Source of the DNA: Ceratopteris richardii | Taxonomy: Eukaryota; Streptophyta; Polypodiopsida; Polypodiales; Pteridaceae | Reading direction: 5' to 3' | Length of the DNA stretch: 64,000 nt | Assembly (NCBI GenBank): GCA_020310875.1 | Contig: CM035416.1 | Coordinates: 73,601,983 to 73,665,982, forward strand | Shown: piece by piece, positions 1 to 8,900 of the stretch | Layout: each line of letters opens with the position of its first letter | How positions within the stretch are numbered: the stretch's first letter is position 1 | Notes under the pieces: model-generated | Told to the model about the DNA's origin: nothing | What the model saw: the letters and a program-made list of their open reading frames with translations, nothing else | The model's database searches: none | Program-made: the position numbers and the translations under genes

Positions 1-2
1 TC

Positions 3-878
3 ATGGTACGAAATGAGGACTCAGTCTTACCTAGGAACAGAGAGATAGTGAAAAACACTAAAGTGCAGTGCAATCTCAAGTTAGAGGAGCCACTCAAGGT
101 TAGACCTGAGCTATGGAGACATGTCGCCAAACAAGTACCCGAGATAGCAAAACCTCGTTCCCAGGTAGGATCACATAGGACAGTGCCAGAGATACCCTTG
201 GATAAGATAGGAGATATGTGTGAAGGTGAAGAAGGGAACACCTATCTTCCCATTACCTACCAGCAGTACACCACCAAGGCAATTTTGGACTCAGGTGCCG
301 GAGTTGCAATCGCCACCACTTCCCTCTGGAAGCGTTGGGGCAAGCCAGCACTCAGGCCCACGAGGATGAAATTGCAGATGGCCGATGGTCACATAGAGAG
401 ACCCTTAGGATTGCTAGAAGGAATAACTCTCACCACTTGTGGTGTCGAGTTTGAGCATACATTTGCCGTATGTGACTTTAGCAAAAATCATGCCTATGAG
501 ATGATTTTGGGAAGACCATTTATGCGACAGTTGCAAGTGGTACAGGACTGGGGAACCAACTCCTTGTATTTGCAACACTTAGGTGTTACAACCAAAGTAA
601 ATCTCAAAGATTACTCTCATAGAGATGTACCTCCTATCCAATGGAATCCCATCCATAGAGCCAAAGATGATACGGAATCGGTGCATTCCATAGGGTCAGG
701 ATCCTCTTGGATGCATGAAGACACCCACTTATGGATGTGCAAAGTAGCAGTAGACGAAGAGAAGAGAGAAAAAGCCAGAGAGGTAGGTGCGAAAGAAACC
801 CATAGATCAATCCAAGACCCAGCCTATGCACCTGTAGTTTTTCTAGACGAAGAATTTGAACCTCACGGCTGGGCATAA
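3..878 (+). CDS. Retropepsin-like protease region of Gy1 (partial at 5' end)
   Basis: The frame is open to the window edge, so the Met at base 3 is probably not the true start; upstream gag-protease sequence is missing. The product is an aspartic protease that would cleave the retroelement polyprotein inside the virus-like particle. The active site Asp-Ser-Gly is at 288-296, in ILDSGAGVAIATTSLW. A second conserved stretch, YEMILGRPFMRQL, has the ILG-R-F pattern usual near the end of retropepsin folds. After about residue 190 the protein becomes charged and low in recognisable motifs. A TAA at 876-878 ends the ORF, but the next ORF (891) continues in the same frame, so the two may once have been one polyprotein or be joined by readthrough. 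Confidence 0.8.
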   Translation: MVRNEDSVLPRNREIVKNTKVQCNLKLEEPLKVRPELWRHVAKQVPEIAKPRSQVGSHRTVPEIPLDKIGDMCEGEEGNTYLPITYQQYTTKAILDSGAGVAIATTSLWKRWGKPALRPTRMKLQMADGHIERPLGLLEGITLTTCGVEFEHTFAVCDFSKNHAYEMILGRPFMRQLQVVQDWGTNSLYLQHLGVTTKVNLKDYSHRDVPPIQWNPIHRAKDDTESVHSIGSGSSWMHEDTHLWMCKVAVDEEKREKAREVGAKETHRSIQDPAYAPVVFLDEEFEPHGWA

Positions 879-890
879 ATTTTAGCAACC

Positions 891-1268
891 ATGGATGTAG
901 CCATCAATGAGGAACAATGGACACCTCACTGTGATGAAGATGGCTATGACATTTCAGTCTTCTCCATAGAGCCAATCATGGGAGAGGCAGTGTTAGAAGA
1001 GTGCGAACCTAGCCCTGATGCATTTGAGGATGCAAGTGACTCCGATCTAGAGTCAATCATTATGGACCCACCTTTTGCATCAGATGAAGAATACTTCCAT
1101 GAAGTAGAATTTCAACCCCAGAGGCATGGAGAGCTTACAAACGATGTAAGATTAGCCACACATGTGACACCGAAGGAAGAAGGAAAGAAACGAAAGAAGA
1201 AAGAAGTCTCACCAGAAGAGGAAGAATCCTTGTTTGAGGTCCCAGAAATTTTAAGAAGTACGAGATAG
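891..1268 (+). CDS. Small acidic/basic linker ORF of Gy1
   Basis: The 125-aa product matches no family I know. It is strongly acidic in its first two thirds, with many Glu/Asp including EECEPSPDAFEDASDSDLES. It then has a Lys-rich block, KEEGKKRKKKE, that could act as a nuclear localisation signal or nucleic-acid contact. It lies in the same frame as the protease ORF, separated by one stop and 12 bases. It overlaps the pol frame, which is open from 1238, in a -1 relationship. I see no canonical slippery heptamer in register at that overlap. It is most likely a spacer part of the gag-pol polyprotein, not an independent gene. Confidence 0.5.
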   Translation: MDVAINEEQWTPHCDEDGYDISVFSIEPIMGEAVLEECEPSPDAFEDASDSDLESIIMDPPFASDEEYFHEVEFQPQRHGELTNDVRLATHVTPKEEGKKRKKKEVSPEEEESLFEVPEILRSTR

Positions 1269-1282
1269 ACGACAGGAGAGTC

Positions 1283-4200
1283 ATGATAAGAATGCCTAAA
1301 CGAGAGGCGCAATCAGGAGAGGCCTATGATAACAAAGAAACCACCAAGAAAATAGTAGTGGCCCTAGAAGAAGGAGAGGAGAGATGCACGTACATAGGCC
1401 ATGACCTAACAGAGGAAGAGGAGCATGCGTTAATTGCCTTGCTAAGAGAATACAGAGATGTATTCGCTTGGAGTTACAAGGATTTGAAGGGTGTGGACCC
1501 TGACATATGCTCACACACCATCCCCATGACTTCAGATGCCAAACCCTCTAAGCAAAAGCCCTACACATATAACGATAATTACGCTGCTAAGATCAAAGAG
1601 GAGATAGATAGACTGGTCGAAGCTGGATTTATCTATGAAATTGAGCACACTAAGTGGGTATCCCCCATCGTAGTGGTGCCCAAGAAGAATGGCAAGCTGC
1701 GTGTATGCATTAACTTGAAGAAGGTCAATGCAGCCACAATTCGAGATAACTATCCGCTTCCCATCACAGAACATCTCTTAGAAAGAGTAGCAGGTAAGGA
1801 AGTGTACAGCTTCCTCGATGGATTTTCGGGCTACAATCAAGTAGCCATAGCTCCAGAAGATCAGCATAAGACAGCTTTTGCCACAGAGTGGGGTATATTT
1901 GCCTTTCGTGTAATGCCATTTGGGCTTACCAATGCACCAGCTACCTTCCAGAGACTAATGTGCCATGTGTTTAAGGAGTTCCTGAGGAAGAACTTAGAGG
2001 TCTATGTTGATGATCTTTGTGCTCATTCCAACATTAGACAAACCCATATCCCTGAACTCAGACAAATCTTTGACAAATGTAGAGAATATCAAGTCTGCCT
2101 GAACCCAGAAAAGTGTGTTTTCATGGTCAGACAAGGCAAAATTCTAGGGCACATAGTGTCAAAGAATGGCATATCTACTGACGAAGAGAAAGTGAGAGCC
2201 ATAGCAGAGCTACCTAGGCCAAGGAATGTCAAGGAAGTACAAGCTTTCATGGGACATTGTGGTTACTACCGCTGGTTCATTCACATGTATGCTGTCATTG
2301 CAAAGCCCATGTACGGACTTCTGACTAACTTTGAGTGGACGGATGAATGTGAGAATTCCTTCCAGGAGCTTAAACGAAGATTATGTTCAGCACCAATCTT
2401 GACCACACCAGATTGGAATAAACCATTCCATGTTCACGTGGATGCATCCAATTATGCTAGTGGATGTGTGCTTGCACAACCTACTAGTGAAGGTAATATG
2501 GATCTTCCAATTGCCTATGCTAGTAGACAATTGAATGCAGCTGAACGAAATTACACCACTACGGAGAGAGAAGGCTTAGGCATGGTATATGCAGTTAAGA
2601 AATTTAGACATTATTTGCTTGCAAACAAGTTTAAATTTTTTACTGACCATCAAGCATTGTTATATCTAGTGAACAAGCCATGCAATACAGGAAGATTAGT
2701 AAGATGGTTTCTCTTACTAATGGAATATGATTTCGAGGTTGTGGTGAGAAAAGGGAGGACTCATTTGAGAGCAGATCATCTCTCTAGGCTCACATCTGGA
2801 GAAGCCCCACAAGGAGTATCATATGACCTTGCTGATGCTTACTTGTTTAATTTGGAAGTGGTGCCGCAGTGGGCTAAGCCATTGGTACCAGTATTGACAT
2901 ACGGGCCTAACCATCCAGTAGTAAACACACAAAATAGAGAGGTTGTGAAAGCCCAAAAGTACCACATCATGGCAGGAAGCATGTACAAGCACACAGATCA
3001 AGGAATCTTGGCCTGTTGTGTGGAAGAGGATGAGTACGCTAAATGGTTGCATTTAGCACATGTAGGTGCATTAGAGCAACACTACTCAAAGCAACGAACC
3101 TTACAGACGCTAAGGAGACTCGGAGTACATTGGCCAACTATGGAAGCTGATGTCCAAAGGTTGTGCAAGGAATGCCCAATCTGTTGCACTAAACCACCTG
3201 TGGAACACGCCACGCTTTATCAAGTGTCCCTAGTGCCAGATTGGAGTGAACCACTAGTATCCTTCCTAAGGACGAAAACATTCCCTCCAGACATGACTCT
3301 GGCTAGGAAAAGGAGTTTAGAACAAGAAGCCCTGGATTACTCACTCATTGGTGATAATCTATACAAGCGTGGTAAAGATGGTTACTTAAGACTATGTGTC
3401 CATGAAAGCGAATATCTCAAGATCTTGGAAACTGCTCACCAAGGTGTAGCAGGAGGACACTTCGGACCAGATCGGGTGATCAAGGCAATACTATTTGCGG
3501 GCTTCTGGTGGCCGACCCTTCACATGGATGCACATACCTATGTGAAACGGTGTGATGTCTGTCAGCGAACTCAGTATCCTATACGCAAAGATGAGATGCC
3601 ACTGAAACCTATGATGGGTGGACGTGCATTCTCTAAGTGGGGAATAGACTTCGTAGGTCCTATTAATCCCCCAGCTAAGGGTTCTCATGCAGAATACATC
3701 ATTGTTGCAACAGACTATCTAACTAAGTGGGTAGAGGTAAAAGCCACAACGAAGAACGATGCTCAAACAACTGCTAAATTCTTGTTTGAGAATGTATTCA
3801 CAAGATATGGGCTACCTATAGAGCTTGTAAGTGATAGAGGCACTCACTTCTTGAACGAAGTGATTGAAAATCTACTCCAAGAATTCTTGGTAGTTCATAA
3901 AAAGTCTGCCCCCTATCACCTTCAAGCTAATGGACAAGCCGAAAGCACCAACAAGATCTTATGCAATGTACTGACAAAATTAGTGAACACTAAACGCTCT
4001 GATTGGGACAAACAGCTACACCATGCTGTTTGGGCATACCGAGTTGCCTACAAAACGGTACTCCAAGCCACCCCCTTTCGGATGGTATTTGGCCAAAACG
4101 CGGTGCTACCCTTGGACTTCTTGGTACCTACATTGAAGGTAGCACAAGAGCACGAATGGACGGGTCATGAACTCTCCTCTAGACTTTTTGACCTTGAACG

Positions 4201-5845
4201 ATTAGGAGAAACAAGACTGAGAGCAACTGCAGGGATATATGCAGCTAAGAAGAGACAGAAGGCATACTTTGATGCCCATGTGAAGGATAAGGGTTTAAAA
4301 GCAGGAGATCTAGTTTTAGTCTACACACTGAAACAACACGCCAGGAAGCTAGAAAAGAGAGGCTACGGACCCATGATCATCAATAGGATCTCCACGAGTG
4401 GAGCAATACAACTAGCCACTTTAGAGGGTGATGTTCTCCCAAACTATATTAGCGGATGCAGAGTCAAGTTGTATCAGGAACCCCTCACAGAGGAAATGCT
4501 AAGTCGACTCAATACTGCTAAGAAACGCAAAGAGGAAGAAAAGCGAATTCGAAAAGAAGCTCAAGCAGAAGCCCTAGAGCGCATCCGGAGAATGAAATTA
4601 AGAAGACAAGGTAGAGAGCACCCTAGGCAAGATACATATGCAGATCAAGGATATGACGTGGCTATGTGTGAAGTTTCAGGTGTTAGCTCACATAGGATAA
4701 CTGATCGACGTCCTTTCATAACCTTAGATATAGGACAAGGAAAGAGTGCAAGGACTGTAAGAGCCTTGATTGACTCAGGCGCAGCCACTAGTGCTGTTAA
4801 GTTGTCTTACTGTCTAGAGTTGCAATTAACTATCAATCCTGTGGAAGCATATCTCATAGGATTGGGAGGCGTGGAAACCCCTTGCATGGGCGAGGTGGAA
4901 CTTCCCCTCTATATTCATGATGAGGCAATGACAGTTAAAGTGCTAGTATGTCAAGATGAGGACCTCACTGAACCTCTTGTCTTGGGTCAAGACTGGATTT
5001 ATGACCAAGCAGTCAACTTAAACCTAAGAAGTGGACTTCTTCAGGTATGGATGAAGCAGACTAGAATTACTATGGAGTTAAATAATGGAGCACTCAAGGA
5101 ACTAGGAAAGGCACAAACTCCTGGTCCCTCCAGGGGTGCACATGAAGTTGACCATGCTGTTCTTGTCCAAGGCTATGTGATGCAGAAGAATGAAGATCTC
5201 AAAAAAGGAGTTAGAACCACAACGGAGCTCCCTTCTTTTCCAAAGGCCAGAAGGAGGCAACAATCAAAGGTGGATCAAAGGCAAAAGATGCAGGGTACTA
5301 CCTATGTCGGAGATCAAAAGTACCTGCGCAGCAAAATGTCTCAGCTAGTGAAACAAGTGTGGGTGCGGAAAGGAGAACACCCGGTTGCACTGAAGCCAAC
5401 CACACGGGCAAAGCCTCTTATGAGTAACCAACAACACGACACTATAAAGAAGTCTTTCAGAAGTTCTTCTGCTAACGTGAAGTCTATTTGGGTACCCAAG
5501 AAGTCGATGAAGGCTAGCCCACAATCAAGACAAATTTGGGTGCCTAAGGCTTGTTTGCGAGCTCAAATAGCTACACCAAGACCACACCCTCTACAGCAGG
5601 ATCCGCTCACTCGCACAGCCAACATCCACTCGTTTTCAACACTCAAGAACACACCAAGGCCCATGAGCACGAACAGAACCCCCGGTAAATGGGTCCCTAA
5701 AAGGCCTCATTTTCAAGCCAACTCACCTATAAAGCTCTCGAGAGTCTCTACGAAACCAAGAGCAAAACCCATCCACTGCATTTGGCAGCCTAAGACTTGT
5801 AACAAACCCCCGGACCCCATTTGTAAATCCATGTCAACCTACTAA
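1283..5845 (+). CDS. pol: Gy1 pol: reverse transcriptase, RNase H, doubled H2C2 zinc domain, integrase, second retropepsin-like domain
   Basis: A 1520-aa uninterrupted polyprotein. RT: KKNGKLRVCINLKKVN, then YVDD at 2003-2014. RNase H: FHVHVDASNYASGCVLA through RKGRTHLRADHLSRL. Two consecutive H2C2 zinc-binding segments follow (about 2957-3204 and 3337-3580). Integrase core: catalytic Asp at 3647, Asp at 3833, Glu at 3941. A second DSG-containing domain (DSG at 4772-4780, with VLGQDWIYD downstream) follows integrase. The tail repeats a W-V-P-K motif. The enzyme set copies element RNA to DNA and inserts it in the nuclear genome. Absence of stops in 4.5 kb suggests recent activity. The frame is open from 1238, so the Met at 1283 may not be used if pol is made by frameshifting. 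RT, RNase H and integrase are secure; the role of the tail is not. Confidence 0.92.
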   Translation: MIRMPKREAQSGEAYDNKETTKKIVVALEEGEERCTYIGHDLTEEEEHALIALLREYRDVFAWSYKDLKGVDPDICSHTIPMTSDAKPSKQKPYTYNDNYAAKIKEEIDRLVEAGFIYEIEHTKWVSPIVVVPKKNGKLRVCINLKKVNAATIRDNYPLPITEHLLERVAGKEVYSFLDGFSGYNQVAIAPEDQHKTAFATEWGIFAFRVMPFGLTNAPATFQRLMCHVFKEFLRKNLEVYVDDLCAHSNIRQTHIPELRQIFDKCREYQVCLNPEKCVFMVRQGKILGHIVSKNGISTDEEKVRAIAELPRPRNVKEVQAFMGHCGYYRWFIHMYAVIAKPMYGLLTNFEWTDECENSFQELKRRLCSAPILTTPDWNKPFHVHVDASNYASGCVLAQPTSEGNMDLPIAYASRQLNAAERNYTTTEREGLGMVYAVKKFRHYLLANKFKFFTDHQALLYLVNKPCNTGRLVRWFLLLMEYDFEVVVRKGRTHLRADHLSRLTSGEAPQGVSYDLADAYLFNLEVVPQWAKPLVPVLTYGPNHPVVNTQNREVVKAQKYHIMAGSMYKHTDQGILACCVEEDEYAKWLHLAHVGALEQHYSKQRTLQTLRRLGVHWPTMEADVQRLCKECPICCTKPPVEHATLYQVSLVPDWSEPLVSFLRTKTFPPDMTLARKRSLEQEALDYSLIGDNLYKRGKDGYLRLCVHESEYLKILETAHQGVAGGHFGPDRVIKAILFAGFWWPTLHMDAHTYVKRCDVCQRTQYPIRKDEMPLKPMMGGRAFSKWGIDFVGPINPPAKGSHAEYIIVATDYLTKWVEVKATTKNDAQTTAKFLFENVFTRYGLPIELVSDRGTHFLNEVIENLLQEFLVVHKKSAPYHLQANGQAESTNKILCNVLTKLVNTKRSDWDKQLHHAVWAYRVAYKTVLQATPFRMVFGQNAVLPLDFLVPTLKVAQEHEWTGHELSSRLFDLERLGETRLRATAGIYAAKKRQKAYFDAHVKDKGLKAGDLVLVYTLKQHARKLEKRGYGPMIINRISTSGAIQLATLEGDVLPNYISGCRVKLYQEPLTEEMLSRLNTAKKRKEEEKRIRKEAQAEALERIRRMKLRRQGREHPRQDTYADQGYDVAMCEVSGVSSHRITDRRPFITLDIGQGKSARTVRALIDSGAATSAVKLSYCLELQLTINPVEAYLIGLGGVETPCMGEVELPLYIHDEAMTVKVLVCQDEDLTEPLVLGQDWIYDQAVNLNLRSGLLQVWMKQTRITMELNNGALKELGKAQTPGPSRGAHEVDHAVLVQGYVMQKNEDLKKGVRTTTELPSFPKARRRQQSKVDQRQKMQGTTYVGDQKYLRSKMSQLVKQVWVRKGEHPVALKPTTRAKPLMSNQQHDTIKKSFRSSSANVKSIWVPKKSMKASPQSRQIWVPKACLRAQIATPRPHPLQQDPLTRTANIHSFSTLKNTPRPMSTNRTPGKWVPKRPHFQANSPIKLSRVSTKPRAKPIHCIWQPKTCNKPPDPICKSMSTY
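2957..3580 (+). other. Tandem pair of integrase-type H2C2 zinc-binding domains in Gy1 pol
   Basis: Copy 1 (about 2957-3204) reads YHIMAGSMYK, then CVEEDEYAKWLHLAHVG, GVHWPTMEAD and CKECPIC. Copy 2 (about 3337-3580) reads YSLIGDNLYK, then CVHESEYLKILETAHQG, GFWWPTLHMD and CDVCQR. The two align along their whole length, with matching Tyr-Lys, Cys-Val, Glu-Tyr, Ala-His-x-Gly, Trp-Pro-Thr and Cys-x2-Cys positions. Normally one such domain precedes the integrase core. Confidence 0.75.
4708..5056 (+). other. Second retropepsin-like domain, C-terminal to Gy1 integrase
   Basis: This segment of pol contains VRALIDSGAATSAVKLSYC (Asp-Ser-Gly at 4772-4780), a glycine-rich flap-like stretch IGLGGVETPCMGEVELPL, and VLGQDWIYDQ, which resembles the ILG-x-x-W/F-element of retropepsins. 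Element-encoded protease is normally upstream of RT and one is already present at 288-296. It may be a domain duplication or an acquired cellular-type retropepsin-like domain. Catalytic function is inferred only from the motif. Confidence 0.65.
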
Positions 5846-5995
5846 CCACATCACTATCACACTACATCATTCCACTTAGCTCTTAGGTCGTCCGAACTCC
5901 TAACCACACACACACTCGCACCGAGCACTTACTAACCCATTAATCTCTCCCGACCCTCATGTTAATGTTGTAATGGGAACAACAACGGTTCTCCC
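5846..5995 (+). other. Pol to accessory-ORF spacer of Gy1
   Basis: About 150 bases containing stop codons in the pol frame, with C-rich tracts. A pyrimidine-containing stretch ending in AG (tattctcacag, AG at 6036-6037) lies just beyond, 22 bases ahead of the ATG at 6059. It looks like a possible splice acceptor for making a subgenomic mRNA for the downstream ORF. This is inference from a short motif. Confidence 0.35.
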
Positions 5996-8900
5996 TTGTC
6001 CTGTACAATGTTAACACATGTTTGTATATTCTCACAGAGACAGGCAGCAAGAAGTAACATGGCAGATACGGTAGGAACTAGCTCCCAGGCAGGCACCAGC
6101 CCCCAAGTGGTGGACATCGAAAGCCTTCCGGTCGAGGAGGAATTAAAGGAAAGACCAGCGGCATTAAGGGCATTACATGCCATACCGATTCAGAATCCTC
6201 CACAGGGTCACACAATGCCGGTGGGCAAAACCTCACACTGGTTCAGTGACGTTGCGGGACCTCTGGGTGAAGGCACATACATGTGGGAGTCCGAGGTAGA
6301 ATTCAATGGATGTTGGGGCAGATACCATTTCTTTACCAGGGAGTTTGAAAAGCTACAGAATAATGAAGGACTGAAGCCGATATGGAAGAAGGCTGGGCTC
6401 TATGATTATTTCAAGTTCCAACTACCAAAGCCCGATTTTCTAAGGTGCTCATACTTGATTAGCACCCTCACTCCAAGCAAAGACAAAAAAGGATACAGCT
6501 CCTTTGTACTCCCATCACTCACAAGGGACAATGAGCTGAAGCGTTTCCGCTTGACTATCAACTTGGTAAGAGAAGCTCTCGACATGAAAGGTATGCACAT
6601 TCCTACGGAGAAAGAGACTATGGTTCCCGATAATATGAAGAACAGGAATTTGACGAAGTTAAAGGACATGGTCGCGATGACACCTACGATCGCCATTCAT
6701 TTACGCATGGTCATGCAACATTTTGCATTTCCCGCACAGGAAAGGTTCACGATGCCTCCCAAAAAGATCTGGTTTAGCCTCTACTTAGCAGATGCTTTTG
6801 ATTTGACAATCAATATGCCCCACTGGATCATCGACCAGATTCATTTGGCTCATCAAAGGTGGTATAAGAAACAAAAATCTGTACTGTATGGTTGCTGTGC
6901 GCTTACCAGAATTGTGTATAGATGTCTCGCATATGATGTACCGGTGCAAAGGGCTCTCATTTGGACCAGAGCACAGGAGTTTCAACGCAGACTGTCAGCC
7001 GCAGGGCCTCCCTCAAAGAAGATGAGAGGCGCTGTCCAGATGCCTTGTGCACAAGCTCGCGGTGCAACCCTAACACCTGAAACAACTCCTAGGCTTCCCA
7101 GACGAGTACAACCATTTACTATCAGGTTACCCAGGCACATCACAGATGGCCCTACCCTTGTGTTTCCACCAGTACCTACTGATCTGGAATTTCCTCACGG
7201 ATTCACTTTGGAAGATCTCACGGATGAAGAAGTTGCCAGAATCATTGAAGCTGTTAATGCGGAAGTCGAAGCAGAGCAGGGTAGTGGACAACAAACGACT
7301 ACAGAACAACCCCAGCCAAGACAACCAGAAGTGGTGGAATTGGAGGATGAAGAAGAAGAAGGCCAAGAGGATGAACATGAAGGATTTTCTAATGAGGAGG
7401 CGCATGACTATGAGCAAGCAGTTATACAGGAGCTAGTGGGTGCCCCAACATATACAAAGGAGTTGAAAAAGCTCTATGATACCATTGACAGGGTCCAACA
7501 ACAACATAAGTTATCCCTTGCAGCAGGAAAGGCTATCATGCACCAAATCCTTGAGGAGGAAGGAGTTGACGAACAGTATCGTGCCACACTGGATATGATC
7601 TCTGATGCCTTAGGAGTATCTGAGGCAGTGCGGACGGCCCTGGCACAATCACGCAGAATGGAAAGGAGATACGGAAGACGTCCCCCACGAGCAGGAAAAC
7701 AAATGAATGTATTAGGATCAGGACCACAAGGCACCCCCACAACCACGGGCACTGCACACACCGCTCACGACACCGAGGAAGCCCATACATCAAGTGCACC
7801 TCCATCACCTCCCTTACCACCTTCGCCCCCACACCCGCCACATTCACCTCCCCTTACCAATGTAACAACCACCGTTACCGCCCCCGAGTCCACCGCCATG
7901 ACTGAAGCACAAACCGCCAATCAACCCACACACCCTCTCAACACCTCCCGTGTATACACCTCCACTAACACTGTAATCCTAACGGCAGTTACTGACATCC
8001 CCATCCCCCCACTCACACTTTCGGGCAGTTCACATTCACAACTGCACACACCACTGTACACATTCACCACAATCACTGCACCCACAATTCCACTATTCAC
8101 AATCACTCCCACTACTGCTTCCACCACGGATTTTATGGACATATCACCCTCCACTGCACCTCTCCCTCCCCCCATACGGCCACAATCTCCCATTCCCCCA
8201 CCACCCACTTCACCACTTCCGAGCACCGCATTCACACTTCCCTTCCCCTTTCCCTTTCCCTCTGCACTTAACACCCTCCCTGCATCCACTCCCATTAATA
8301 ATGTATTTAATAACATGTATCAGTGCATGTCTCAGTTACAACAACACTATCAGCACCTCGATGCTCAGCATACAAGTTTATTCAGGAGTCATGAAGCATT
8401 ACAAGGAAGATTCATTGACTTAGAGCAAGAGAAGAAACAATTACAACAGCAGTTTAGTGCATTGCAAGAACAACATGAGCAATTAGTGGCAAATCCACCG
8501 CAGCCAGATGCCGAAGAAAGACAACAAATGGATGATCTGCTACACTCCCAAATCACCGAGAACCTCAAGCTCCGCCGCAACATGGCTCTATTACGGAAGC
8601 ATATGTCTGCAGCCCTGGAAGAAAATAGACGGCTTCAGACACAAAACGAAGAGAACTTGGAATTAGCCATGGACGGTTCCCCACAAGAAATTGACCCGGA
8701 GAGATTTAAGACCATTCCCTCGGACAATATGCAAACCATATTGGAAACCCATGCTGATCTCCTCGAAGCCCATGCAGCCTTAGAAAAGGAAAGAGACGAA
8801 CTACGAAGGCAATTGGCAGCTCAACCAGCACCACCCAAAGAAGTCCCAACCACAGCTGACACAACTGACGAAGTAGCAGCGCTCAAAGCACAACTCGAAG

